Assembly (NCBI GenBank): GCA_905331475.1
Contig: CAJNYU010000560.1
Span: forward strand, 62,001-126,000
Reading direction: 5' to 3'
Length of the DNA: 64,000 nucleotides
Origin: Rotaria socialis
Taxonomy: Eukaryota; Rotifera; Eurotatoria; Philodinida; Philodinidae
In this document: positions 48,102 to 60,078 of the stretch, in pieces
Numbering within the stretch: the stretch's first letter is position 1
Layout of the letters: each line of letters starts with the position of its first letter
Translations under genes and position numbers: made by a program
The notes under the pieces: generated by a model
Databases searched by the model: none
Seen by the model: only the letters and a program-made list of their open reading frames with translations
What the model was told of the DNA's origin: nothing

Positions 48102-49690
48102 ATTTACGAGTTGTAGTGTGCGTTTGTGAAAGAATCCGACGACGTAAATGTTTGCTTTAAAAGAATGCGATGACGGCTAAAGGTACACACACATATATGC
48201 ATAGATTTATCGATGATTGTCGATAAATTATCGTCAGAATCCGCAAAAAAACTTTTATACTGTTTAAAAGTTTATTATCCACTTAATGATAAAAAAAAAA
48301 CAATATTTAAGTAGAAAATTTTTTTTATTAATGTATCTATATGATATTCTGCATACAATTTTCTACAAAATTGTTTTCATGAAAATACTCAAACGTTTTC
48401 GTTATTCACAAGGTCAACATAATATTTGGTTACGCAGAAGAAAAAAAAAGAAAACTTGAAGAAGAGTGTAAAATAGTAAAACTGTCGACATGAAATTTAA
48501 TAGTTTTTATTAAAATTAGTACTCTCTTTGATATAATTCAAGATTCTTATCATGTATTAATCATTGACATTTAATGATTATTTAAATTTTGCGCTCGAGT
48601 AAAAAAATAAGTATTATTTCAAAGAGAATAATTAATTTTGCTCATTTTAAAGAGACATATAGCCGTTTCATTTTTTTGTGATTTGGTACTTTTATCGCAT
48701 GACTGTTCTAAAAATACTACGGAGACAATAAATGCTTCAATAATCATAAAATCAACATTTGGAACAATTAATTATTCGAATGAAATATGATCTGTCAAGG
48801 TTATTCATCGGAAGCATAATTAATCTATTTCCTATATTCAATCAATGAAAGATTTTTTTATAATAAATGACCTTGCTTACGTTATAAATAAATTATGTTT
48901 GAATCATTATCAACAATTTATTTGTTCGTTAAAGGTAATAAAATGCCGATAAAATATTCATGAAATTTTACAGAAATAAATGGAATTTCTAATGTGTAAC
49001 AGAAAACATGAAGCAATTGAACGAAGAAAAACAGTGACACCTGTTTTCTGTTGACTAAATGCAGAATACATATCAAACCTATTTATAGAATATTTATTTC
49101 AATTAACACAGAATAAAATAGTAAATTTTAATATCTATACTATATATGAAAAAGAAAAATTTTTTTTTCTAAATATACATTTTATGAAAATTTCAATTTA
49201 TCTTAATCAGAAAAATGATAGTCATTTGTGACTCTAAGACCCAATGATAATGAACTAATTCAAATGTAAACTTTATTTTTTGTAAATATTTATAGAATAA
49301 AAATTTCCTCAATTGACAAAAAATAACGAACCTTTGATCAAATAATACGTTTTCATACTGTCGACAGTTGTCACAGATTTTTATCTATTATACATATCTC
49401 TTATCTTTTCATTTCAGATGATGCACCATACATATATATTTTATACATTTACTTTAGTTTTTTTCAAATGCAAGACTGATAGAGCAGTCTTATATTTGAG
49501 TTCTTTGTTCAATGATACATGCGACAATGTGTACATTAAATAAGGAAGACCACAAAATAAAATAAGAGATATTAAGAAAAATAAACTGAAATATAAAGTT
49601 TTTTTTTCTTGTGCAAACTGACTATTGCTTTTATTTTCTGTCATTTTGGCCCCCACTATTAATTATGACTATAGCAACATTGTGATTGCA
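48102..49690. other. intergenic
   Basis: About 1.6 kb, AT-rich. A short minus-strand frame just past the GPCR stop (49441-49656) is more likely part of its 3' UTR. Nothing else recognised. Confidence 0.5.
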
Positions 49691-51527
49691 TCAAGTTTTT
49701 CCTTCAAGTACACTTGATACGCTACCGTCGAGCGCAACATTCGAAGTTAAAGATAGATGTGCTACATCATGTTTTGGGTTCTGCTTATCTTTAATTGTCG
49801 TTGCACAATTGGTATTTGACGTACTTTGTTGTTTAACTCCACTTCCTGGCAATGATGCCAGTGTTCGTACGGTCGCTACGCCACTCGTTCCTACAAATGA
49901 ACGTTCATTACGCGTTATATCTTTTCCATTAGTTGAATCTTTTCCTTTAGAACACCATCGGCATAACTGATAAAATATTAAACGACGAAATTCAGTACGA
50001 AATCTTGCACCACTAATAAAATATAGGAAAAAATTGACCACATGCATTAAATCTGATGTAATATTTGATATAAGATACATAATAGCTGATGTTCGTACGT
50101 ATACATCAAGATTATGATAAACATTAACGTCACATTTAACAGCTTTCCAACTTTCAATTAAGACACGTAAAAATATGAGCAAATAGTAAATAACATTTGG
50201 TAATGTTAAAACAAAAAATGATATTGATATCGTTATAAGCATAATGGTTATTTGAAGATTTTGTGATTGCATACGAGTACGAGCGGTTGGTGAAGGATGC
50301 GTACCTAATGCACGAAATTGATTTGTAGATGACAAATTAGCTGATGCTTTACGATAAGTACTTGCTGTTGTTTTTGCTGCTCGACCATTGATTGTTGCTC
50401 TTAACATAGGTACTGTATTTGAAGAACTAGTTGGTTCATGTAAGCATGATGCTTCACGACGTGCTCTTAATAAGGCAACAAATATAGCAGCATTTAATAC
50501 TGATATAACAAAAAATGGAACAAAGCACCAAAAAAATGCATCAAGTATAAAAACAAGTTTTTCATCTTGTGACGTTTCTAGCCAACAATATGCATTGTTT
50601 TTCAAAACAGTTCGACTGGCATGTACGGATGCAACAAGCATTGAACAAATTATTACAGCGAGAACTACGGCATACGCCTTTTTTCGTGATAAAAGATCTG
50701 AGACACGTAAAGGTAAGCAAACGGCAAGAAACTTATCTGCATTCATAGCAGCAATAAGCCATACTAAAACAAAAGATGATAGATAAATAAATAAATAATA
50801 ATAATATCCATTTTTATGTGTCTCAAGCGAACATATTTTTGACGATTCAAGATCTCGATTTAACAATAATTTATGTGTAAACCAGCACAATTACTGAAGA
50901 AGAAAAATCACTCTATTTATCAGCGTAGCTGTTATTGCATTTGTTCTTGTTTTTTTTACTTCCGGAAGTTTGACAGTATTTATTTGAATAGAGAAACTCA
51001 CCAGTTGTATAGTTCACTGCGTTGACCATAAGAAAAAGAAATTTACATAGACCAGTTGTTAAGATATGTTTGCCAGTTGTTGAACTTGATAGTTCACCAA
51101 ACATAACACGTAGAGCAAAAAAAGCAACGTCACATAATGCCAATGCTTGCATATAAAAAGCTATTGACGATGAACGATTCATACGTGTACGTCGTAATAT
51201 GTAAAAAGCACATAGATTTAAGATAATAGCTGGTAATATGAAAAATCGATTTAAATTTTGTGAAATATAACGCACTATGTTAAATAAAGTTTTTTGTGTA
51301 ATATATTCATATTTTATTAGAGTACACGATGGATTTGTATCTTGTAAGGCTGTTTGTTCAGTTCTAAAAAATGATGATGCAAACGTAATGTTTAATGTTA
51401 AATTGTCATCAAATAATGACAATGGAGTTGAAAATTTTGAATCCGAATCTATTAATGAAGCACGTCCACTTGATGATGCTATATTAGTAGAAGAAGAAGA
51501 AGAAGAAAAAGAAGAGGAGTAATACAT
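49691..51527 (-). CDS. rhodopsin-class GPCR, probable neuropeptide receptor
   Basis: Two exons, 51527-51002 and 50763-49691, join with a 238-bp intron inside TM3 to give 1599 nt, 532 aa, in phase. The junction is fixed by receptor geometry: TM3 runs from CKFLFLMVNAVNYTT into VWLIAAMNADKF, placing the Asp of the DRY-like motif exactly 24 residues after the conserved Cys. The extracellular N-terminus is ~110 residues, Ser-rich with an N-glycosylation-type site (NIT). TM1 starts at FFILPAIILNLCAFYIL. TM4 to TM7 follow, with a ~85-residue third intracellular loop. DRY is DKF and NPxxY is replaced by NFFLY; similar variants occur in FMRFamide-type invertebrate receptors. The C-terminal tail is long (~110 aa) and Ser/Thr-rich. 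Ligand unknown. Confidence 0.88.
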
Positions 51528-54500
51528 CGTTCTTTTTCCAGCATACCGTTTTGATGAATCTACAAAAGTAAAAAGGAATTCAATAATTTATTCTAATTTG
51601 AAATATGATCGGTTAGTTCGTATAGATTATTCATCCTTGTCCCGTTACAAAGTTCTTATTATTATGACATAAAGTTAAAGGAGGGAAAACGTTTGGGAAA
51701 AAAATAAAGGAGTATACTCTTTGAATTCATGTTATCGAATACTGATCGCTTCTACTCGATCAAGCAGAAGAAAATAATCAAACGGAAATGACATTGCATG
51801 AAAAAACTACTTTCCAGACAGCATAAACATAAACGATGATTCTAGACAGCTTTCTTTTCTTGTATCTTATGAAAGAAGAAAACTTACAGAAGGAGAAGTT
51901 CAATATATGATTGAGATACTAGTAAAAAGAAATCTTTAACAAAATTATATTATAGATACCCATTGTAATTTATTATAGAAGATATGAACTAAATTATTGA
52001 AAAGAAAAGCGAAAAGAATATAACTAGGCGTTACAAAATGCACGCAAGTTAACTGACAAGCTGAATTAAAAGCTTACTTTATGTCACTCGATTCTATTGT
52101 AGAAAATAGAGGGGAAAAGAATAGAAGAAATATTGTCCATGAAAGATTTAGTTCAGTTATTTTCAAGTAAAAGAAAAGAAGATAGATTCACTTCTCACTC
52201 TTTCTCGTCTTTCTGTCTCTCTATAAATATTTCGGATTTTCTTTAGTAGTAGCGATAGACCTGTTCTTCTTTCTCTTTCGGCTTCATTCTGTATTTCTAT
52301 CTATATTTCAGCGAATGTAGATTTTCAGTGAGGAAATATACAACGAGTAAAAAACAGAAAGAAACAAGAAGATGCGAAACTCAATCGCATCTATGCCATT
52401 ATCGTCAACCATTGTCTTGGTAGCTACGAGTTTAATATCGGAATGATGAAAGCAAAGCAGAAAGAAAAAGACTATTTTCAATCATTGAATAAACGAAAAT
52501 CTTTTCATGAATATACTTCTGTGAGTTCAATGTAAAACAAAAGTCGACGAGAAATGAAGAATATCTAATGTATTTGTTTTGTGAATGGAAGCAAAGAAAA
52601 AAAAATGAAACACAAATCGTCACAAAAAACTAAGAAAAAATGTTTAGATATTTCAACAATAGGATAATTACGGTAATCAGTTTATCAGTATTCTTTTTAT
52701 CTCTATCTGCAATAGATTTGAAAACGAACCGACAAGACGCAAGATGCATGTAACTATTGTCAAAAAAATGATGCCATATGTGAAAACACAATAACGAAAA
52801 TGACGAGTATTTTTGAGTATGCACTTGTCATTGCAGTAGACATACATTAGTTCCAAGTTACCAGTTAAAGATTGGATTTGATGTGTATCTAACACTTATG
52901 ACAATCAGTAGTTTATAGAACAGAATTGTATAAAGATTAAGACAAGAGCACATAGAATATGTCAACTGTTCGACTAATATCAGCCAGTCAATTCAATGCT
53001 GAAATCTGATACACATCGAGAACGTAATCGTTAGAACAATTTGTTACATGACTGATGATATCGATAATGATGATCATTATCATTATCATTATCGTCATGA
53101 TCCTCATCACCTCTACGATGACGATGATGACGATAGGGATAATAATGTTGCGAATACAATACGACTTGTGCTGTGTATCTAAAATTGCCGTCATTGCCGT
53201 TGTTTCTCACATATATCAAAAACAATAATAAAACACTACAAGAGTCTGTATAATACAACGAATGACTTACAAGCACGCACATACAAACAAAAATATCGAT
53301 TTATTGCTGACTATTGTCGTTTATATTCTTCTAATGAATCAAATACGGTCGTCTATTTTTGTAAGTAATCATAGCATGTCATGAGCATTCATTCATTCAT
53401 TCAATCATCTAGATTTTTGCTCTCCAAAAGACATATCAATAAAAAAAAAAACTATCCATTTTTCTGCTCTGTAATTTGCGTAGTTTCTGTTGTTGTCATT
53501 GTTTCACTTGTTATTTCATTGGTGAGCTAGTATGTAGAACGGGAAAATGACAAACACTTCGTTCATTTTGAAAGCCATTGATGCAAATGTAGAATTAATA
53601 CTTCCGTCAGTTTTTTTTTCTAACTTACCTTTTCTTTTTCTATCATATAAATATATATATATATATAATATTTCTCAGTCAGATTGACGAATAGGTATAC
53701 ACTGATGATAAAACAGTTCAAAGAAAAAAATCTTGAAATTTATTTAGTGGTTCTCTTTTGTATGTAAAAATAAAAATCATTTCCTACCGATAACAAAATC
53801 AAAATATAATCACACTGATGAATAGAAAAACGCATGATTTATATTCGTTATTCTCAAGCACACGAATGCTTTCACCGAAGATATTCTTCTCTAGATAGAA
53901 AATAGTTACGCATTGTGGGAGTGTCTGTCATTATTGAAAATTCCAGTAAGAATACTAGATACTGCGCACATTAGCTATATTCAACATAAAGCAAAGAGTA
54001 CTAATTTATAATTGAATATGTGCTTCATTAAAATCAGTCTGAAAATGTTTTTCACTATCACAGTTATAACAGGAAATACGCATCTGCAGGTTAATCTATT
54101 TTCGGCATCGGAAAAAGAAAAATCGAGATTTAAAATTATTTTCTAATATGTGATGTTATCATCTAAGATCAAAGGCTACAGATGTAGCTTGATATAAAAT
54201 GTATGTATGTAATAAAAAAAATACTCGAATAGTTAAATAATGTGTGATTCTTCTTATTTTTCTAAAAAATACACTAGATCGCTTGTTTTATGACAGTATA
54301 CGATTTTTCTTTCTTCTCGCTCTCTCTTCTTGTACACGACTGACAAAAATTAATACATGTATCTTGAGAAAAAGAAGTAACAGGAAAGAAAACATGTTTT
54401 GGGCACTCTAATTAGTCGTCGACAATTGCAATATTAACAAGTTAGTCTATATATCTATATGTGTTCCTACATACTAACCATGAAAATAACAAGACTAATT

Positions 54501-56005
54501 CGAAATTTTTCTTTTTTTTTTCTTCATGAACATAAAACGAACTCTTATCAGTATGAAACGTCAACAGTTAATATAGACATGATCTATTTTGCCGCTATTT
54601 TGTGCTTTTTGAGCCAGAGCCGATCTTTTGTATATAAGTGACTTTTCGCTCGTATATACATTAAATATATCCCATCAGTCTCTTCTGGTGACATCTTAGT
54701 GTTGTGAAAAGGTCCTCTGGCTTCGAAAACAAAAGACAGAAATACAATCTGGATTTAGCCGATGTGTTCTGCTTGAGACCAGATCTAAAAAAGAAATATA
54801 GCAGGAAACCATCGAAGAAAAAAAGACTAATGTCTCTATTATTAGTAATTAGCAAGCTGACTCGAACGAGTTTCGCACGCTCCCTGTGTTATGTTTATAT
54901 CCATCGTCAATTTCACACTCTGCCACTGAAAGCTGCTTTGTTAAGAATTTAGGAAAGAATAGCATTAGTCCTAGAATGAGACAAAGACTTGACAAACAAT
55001 TAGAATAACAATGAGATCGTAAATTGAAGGATAGAAATAGAAAGCAGTGAAATTCAATTTCATACACTGACTCAACCGTCATTCATCATTAACGAAAAAG
55101 TCATCATAAACTCCGTTTTTTTCTTGTTTATTTACACCGTATTGGCATTCTAGGAATTAAAATTGCTGAATGACACATTCAAGAAATAAAAAGCATTCCA
55201 TCTTAAAAAATTTGAAAACTTAATTCTCGCATTATCAATAGTGAATATTTTTTTAATGATTATTATCGTGTTCCAGCACTAAAACATGCCCAAAAAAAAA
55301 ATAAAACAAAAGGAATATATAGTCAATCTTATGAGAGAGAGAAACAAAAAATTTTCTCAGATTCTACAAACTGCTCTGATTTATTTTTGAAATAATAATC
55401 ATAGAAAATTCAATAATCTTTGCAACTTTGACTGTTTGTCAAATTAATCGTTCAGTTTCATACGTTTTCCTCTCAGTTAGCTTTATTATCCTTCAAATTC
55501 TCATTCACTTACATAACTATACACTTTTGATTGTGGAATAATTGATTGGCTAGAATTTCATGAGCATGAATTTTCTCTCGAATTTATAGAGCTATTCTTA
55601 GTAGTATGTATAGTTGCACATACAAAATAAATATCAACCAGAGATCGAAATGAATGACATAGTGCCATTCGATTCGATTCGACTCAAATTGGGTTTACAA
55701 AACTTGGCATTCATTATTACATAGTATTGTTGTTTTCAGACAATCATCTTCTTAGAATGAGAATAGTCCGTCGATCTTGTATAGAAATATGTTGTATAAA
55801 TATAATTTATGAATATATGCATAAGAATTATTCATTTTTTTCAAAAAAGAATACACGAAATATAAATTAGTGAACACATCTAAGTAGACTAATTAGATAA
55901 GTTTATTTTCTATAGAACGAAGAAAAATAATGTCATTTACTGTATATGGATCTATATTGACGCTTGACAATAGTCATACTTAATAAATCAAGAGGTTGAT
56001 ATTAA
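51528..56005. other. gene-poor 4.5-kb block
   Basis: AT-rich sequence upstream of the GPCR. It contains microsatellite-like ATG/ATC repeats at ~53055-53130 and TA tracts near 53650. No gene, RNA or transposon end was recognised before the MITE at 56006. Confidence 0.5.
53055..53130. repeat. degenerate ATG/ATC trinucleotide repeat
   Basis: Imperfect ATGATG and TCATTA units alternate over ~75 bp. Confidence 0.6.
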
Positions 56006-56482
56006 GACCCAATCCCAATCACACTCGAAATGTGAATTAAGTTAAAGTCGCATTAAGGAATCTAATTGATGCATTACGAGTTAAATCAACTCTAAAAGAT
56101 TACGCCACTCTTACCCAGGTTGACCAATCCAAGAGTAGGCACCTATCGGAACCCATCCGATCCGACTCGCATCCAGTAGAATCTTATCGGATTTTATCGG
56201 ACCCTACAGGCCTATCGTCGGATTCTGGGTTCCGGATTCGAAGTTGGATCCTCAGTGTCGGATTCCTATGAATTCCAAAGAAACATTGTTGGATGTCATT
56301 GGAAGTTCAATGGGTTCCGACGTCAATCCCTTGACCCAGAATCCTATACGATTCTGTCAGAGGGTAGGACACTATCAATTTCCTATCGGATTCGATGTGG
56401 GATTTGTCGACCTGGGTAATGCACCAATCACATGGCTTAATTCTACTATAATGTCAGTTTACTTCTCAGTGTGATTGGGGCC
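56006..56482. mobile_element. PIF/Harbinger-like MITE (TAA duplication), disrupted by a second MITE
   Basis: The left end GACCC(AATCC)CAATCACACT and the right end, read on the minus strand GGCCCCAATCACACT, are inverted copies apart from a 4-5 bp indel. TAA flanks both sides (56003-56005 and 56483-56485), as expected for PIF/Harbinger. Without the inner element at 56114-56416 it is ~174 bp and partly palindromic. No coding capacity. Confidence 0.65.
56114..56416. mobile_element. 303-bp MITE nested in the Harbinger-like MITE (TIR CCCAGGT-GA, TA duplication)
   Basis: Ends CCCAGGTTGACCAATCC and, on the minus strand, CCCAGGTCGACAAATCC match at 15 of 17 positions. TA flanks it at 56112-56113 and 56417-56418. 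The interior is rich in ATCGGA/TCCGAT motifs. It shares the CCCAGGTCGA terminus, TA target and ~300-bp size with the element at 13650-13946, so the two are probably one family, although the interiors are not obviously alike. Confidence 0.75.
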
Positions 56483-56485
56483 TAA

Positions 56486-57065
56486 ATATGCATGACTAAA
56501 GAAAAAAAGAAGGAAAGAAAGAGAAACAACGGACGCTCTTTTTTATTCGTCATATCTTATACTACTCAATTTGCCCTCGACCATAACACTGTAGAACAAA
56601 GAAAATACATATTGTACGCACTGCTCTTCTCGTTCCTGATATAAAAATTTGTCTAATTGATTCGTCGACTAAAGGCATCAACAACATTGCTTATAAAGTA
56701 ATTACATATCCGTATTTCTGATTTTTCATTGTAATACATTCGCTGTAGACAGTAAAGACCTAGAAAAACTGCCTAATATAAAAATGATGAATTCCCTCTT
56801 TAAAATATCATAGATCTATATTGCATTTGTTACAGTTGAAATAACATAAATAATGTATTTAATGAGGCATAAAAAGAAAAAAACAATTTCAGCTATTGAC
56901 ACTTGTAAGTGTTTCTATCCATATATGCATCTTTGTCAGATTGTCAATCAAAATATTTCGACACTATACTTGCATATGTCCAATGTATGTTGTTAATGAT
57001 TAAATCCTCGTATGACTGACTGTTTGCCGTCTACAAGGTCATTTGCATTGATGTATAATACTTCC
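56486..57065. other. intergenic
   Basis: About 580 bp, AT-rich, between the MITE nest and the kinase stop codon. Nothing recognised. Confidence 0.5.
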
Positions 57066-59067
57066 TCAAGTGAAAGTTGTTGATGTAATGATATCATCTG
57101 TTTTAGTACTGGTCGTCGTTATTGTTGCCTCATGAATACTATTTTCCTGACGAATTGAATCCGTAGAACGAAAATCACTAGTTAAAATACTGTTATTCGT
57201 TAGTGTTTGAGATGTTTCTTCAACAGAAACTTCTGCATAGGATGGTGGATATTTTTCTAAATAAACTCACAAAACTAATTAAGCAAAAACAAAAGGTCAA
57301 CAAGAACAGATCCTATCTCTAAAGTAACTAATCAAACCTTTACCATCAATTTTATGTAGTGTAAATCGAATTTTGCCTTTATATGAAAGTGCCTTGTCAA
57401 TGTTAGCAGCTACTAATATATAATCATGTCCATATACATGATTTTCAGCCACTAATTCTTGTGCAACACTCACTGGATGATCAATGCTCGATTGATATTT
57501 AAATGAAATTAATGAAAATGCTAAACGCCCTGGTTCTTTTATTTTCAATTTAATTGATAATGGTATTTCTTGATTTACTATCATTTTTGAATCAAGATTG
57601 GCATCTAATTGTCGATCTATATCCTTTCAAATAGATTTTATTTTTCCTTATTCAAAAATTGTGAATATTAAAATTTACTTGTATGACTTTTTGTGATATG
57701 GGTCTATCAAAATGAAGATATCATATGAGAATCTATTTATAAATCATCGTAATTTACCGAAAAAAATTTCTGATGTTCTCTAAAATTGTATTTTCATTCT
57801 GTAGAGCACGTTCTTTATTCATTGTTTGTATTCGATCTTTCAGATCATCACATTGCAAATCAATATCAATTTGTTGTTCAATACAATCGAATGGAATTTT
57901 TAAAACCATATGTTCCACGATGAATTTTTTATCTTGAGCAAATTTCATTAAAAAATCTGTTTGTAGCAAATGCGATGCACTGGGACGTTTCATTGCTGAT
58001 GGTTCTAATATCGTATCAAGAAAATGACGAAATCCATTATCATATTTCATATATTGTCCTTCACGTTCGGCATTCGAATCAACCGTTGGTCCTTTTGTAT
58101 CTTTACATAGAATACGAAATACTTCTTGTGCTGATTTTTTATAATAAGGTGGATGTCCTGTAGCACATTCTATACCAACAATGCCTAAAGCCCATATATC
58201 AACTTTATTATCGTAGCCCGCAGATGAAAACATTTCGGGTGCAATCCTATATTGAATTGTTCATGTTTCCATAATAGGAGAAAAGATTCGTACGAGAAGA
58301 TATAATTACCAATAAGGTGTTCCAACAAATGTATGAGCAATAGCTTTTTGTCGTGTTGAAGAATCTGTTATGAAGGCACTAACACCAAAATCAACTAACT
58401 GAATTGTACCATCAATTTTACACATTATATTACCGGCTTTTATATCTCGATGAATATATTGCTGTGAATCTAAATTTTGCAATTAATAAAAAAAAAATTT
58501 TTCTTTAGCTGAGAAATAATGTTGTTTACGTAAATATTCAAGACCCTTCACAGTTTCACGCATAACAGTTGCTATTTCATATTCATCGAATACACCAAGA
58601 TACCAATCATTTTTATCTCGAATTCGTTTTTCAATGATTTGTCTTATACTTCCACCATCCAATAGATCCATGATAATCCATAGTTCAGTTTTATAAACAA
58701 AGCTTGTAAAAAATCGAACAATATTTTCATGTGAGCATGATGCCATAACATGAATCTCACGTATAATATCAATATACATAGATTCTTTTATAGGAATACG
58801 TTTAATCGCAACACGTTTTCGCATTGAACATCCTGTACATGTTGCCCAATGCACGATTCCTTAAAATAAAATTATCTTTCATTAGATTAGTTTATCTAGT
58901 CTACTGACATTACCAGTTGCTCCTTCGCCCAGCTTTCCACATATACTATATGATTGTCGCTTAGTTGGCCATTCATGCCGTTCAATATTTAATTCATCTT
59001 TTAATCTTGTAGCATTTATATCCCATGGGTCGTGTTCCATATGTTCTCTCATGCCTAATCTATTCAT
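57066..59067 (-). CDS. STE20-type kinase of the OSR1/SPAK (Fray) family
   Basis: OSR1/SPAK kinases are activated by WNK kinases and phosphorylate Na/K/Cl cotransporters in volume control. Exons 59067-58914, 58859-58530, 58469-58310, 58246-57758, a 25-bp exon near 57702-57678, ~57628-57345 and ~57262-57066 are traced. The P-loop is GKLGEGATGIVHWA, the ATP lysine VAIKRI, the catalytic loop HSQQYIHRDIKAGN, then DFGVSAF and the activation segment TFVGTPYWIAPEMF with the Thr that WNKs target in this family. All catalytic residues are intact. The C-terminal part (IKLKIKEPGRLAFSL to GHDYILVAANIDKA) matches the PF2/CCT domain that binds RFxV/I peptides in WNKs and cotransporters, and a Thr/Ser-rich tail follows. 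The N-terminus is ~50 residues before the kinase, unlike the Pro-Ala tail of SPAK. Divergent from the DUF2177 gene. Confidence 0.88.
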
Positions 59068-59318
59068 CAATTAATTCATATAGAAAAAATAACAACACTA
59101 AAAGAAAGGTAACAATAAGCGCGAACTAGTTCTCATGATTGCAGTATGTCTTTTAGTTGCAAGTCAACAGTGGGTGACATCTATTATTTTTTAGGGAGGC
59201 AAATCATCTCACGAACTATTGGTTCGAATACGAACAAAGAACATTTAAGACAAACAAAAGCCTCTCTTTATCGTTTGTTTTTTTCTTCTTGACATCAAAT
59301 CAAACTTTATCTTCCACA
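59068..59318. promoter_or_regulatory. shared divergent intergenic region (OSR1/SPAK kinase / DUF2177)
   Basis: 251 bp between the two start codons, somewhat GC-richer around 59110-59220 than its surroundings. It must carry the start regions of both genes. No named motif is claimed. Confidence 0.35.
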
Positions 59319-59917
59319 ATGAATAGCCGTCTAACAAACGTTATTCTGCCCGTTGTGGCCTGCATCATTTATGTATGTTTCGATTTTCTTTACATTTTCC
59401 TGGCAAAAAATCGCTATGCAAAAATTGTTCAAGATATTCAAAAAGAAAAAATGGAAATTGACACCGTGGCTGCATTGATTTGCTATATAAGTTAGTGACT
59501 ATAATTCCAATAAAATAAAAGACAAAATAATGAAATATTTATCTTTCAACATTTAAGTCATGGCTGTCGGTTGGTATTTTATTACTGTACAATTAGCTAA
59601 AGCCTATTTCGATCGACTTAAACAACGTTCAGCATCATGGTCAACAGTATCATCTAGCGCGTTAAGTGGACTCGTAGCTGGCTTTCTCTATGGGTATATT
59701 TGTACATAAGTATTATTATTAAGATGAAATACAATTTTATTTGTGTAGTTTTGTTGTTTATGGTGTTTACAACTGTACTACACGTGCTATTTTTGGAAGT
59801 CGCTATCCGATTTCATTACTTTTACAGGATTTGGCATGGGGTTCACTTTATAATATGGTTTTTACTTGTGTCTATATGCTTATTTGGTATAAATTGAGTA
59901 GCCCAATCGAATTGTAA
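59319..59917 (+). CDS. DUF2177-family four-helix membrane protein
   Basis: Three exons (59319-59490, 59558-59693, 59749-59917) total 477 nt, 158 aa, in phase. Four membrane segments are visible: residues ~6-28 (VILPVVACIIYVCFDFLYIFL), ~48-68, ~88-108 and ~128-150. Conserved family features are the DFLYIFLAKNRY block after TM1, the GLVAGFLYGFVVYGVYNCTTRAIF segment (bacterial GlvaYgtYdlTnlA) and QDLAWGSLYN (DxxWG). DUF2177 proteins are known mainly from bacteria and have no established function. The gene carries three typical short introns, so it is resident in the host genome. It is shared-promoter neighbour to the kinase, 251 bp away. Transport or quinone-related roles would be speculation. 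Confidence 0.8.
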
Positions 59918-60078
59918 AACATTGATGCGAAAGCAGATCGTCTGCATTTAGTCCGAAAAAAAAGGTTCTTTCAATAAAATTGAATTTTTTTTGTGAAAAT
60001 TGTTACTGCAGAAAGGTAAAAAAATTGATCATTTATTTGTAGATTATTAATTGATTCACTTGTTTGTATTGACGTTTA

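Noticed and set aside
49441..49656. Short frame with a hydrophobic stretch just downstream of the GPCR
   Set aside because: Only 35 bp past the GPCR stop, on the same strand, with no homology; more likely 3' UTR.
50764..50890. Upstream extension of the second GPCR exon (frame starting near CWFTHKLLL)
   Set aside because: It would add ~40 residues inside TM3 and does not match the phase of the first exon; the acceptor at 50763 gives exact Cys-to-Asp spacing.
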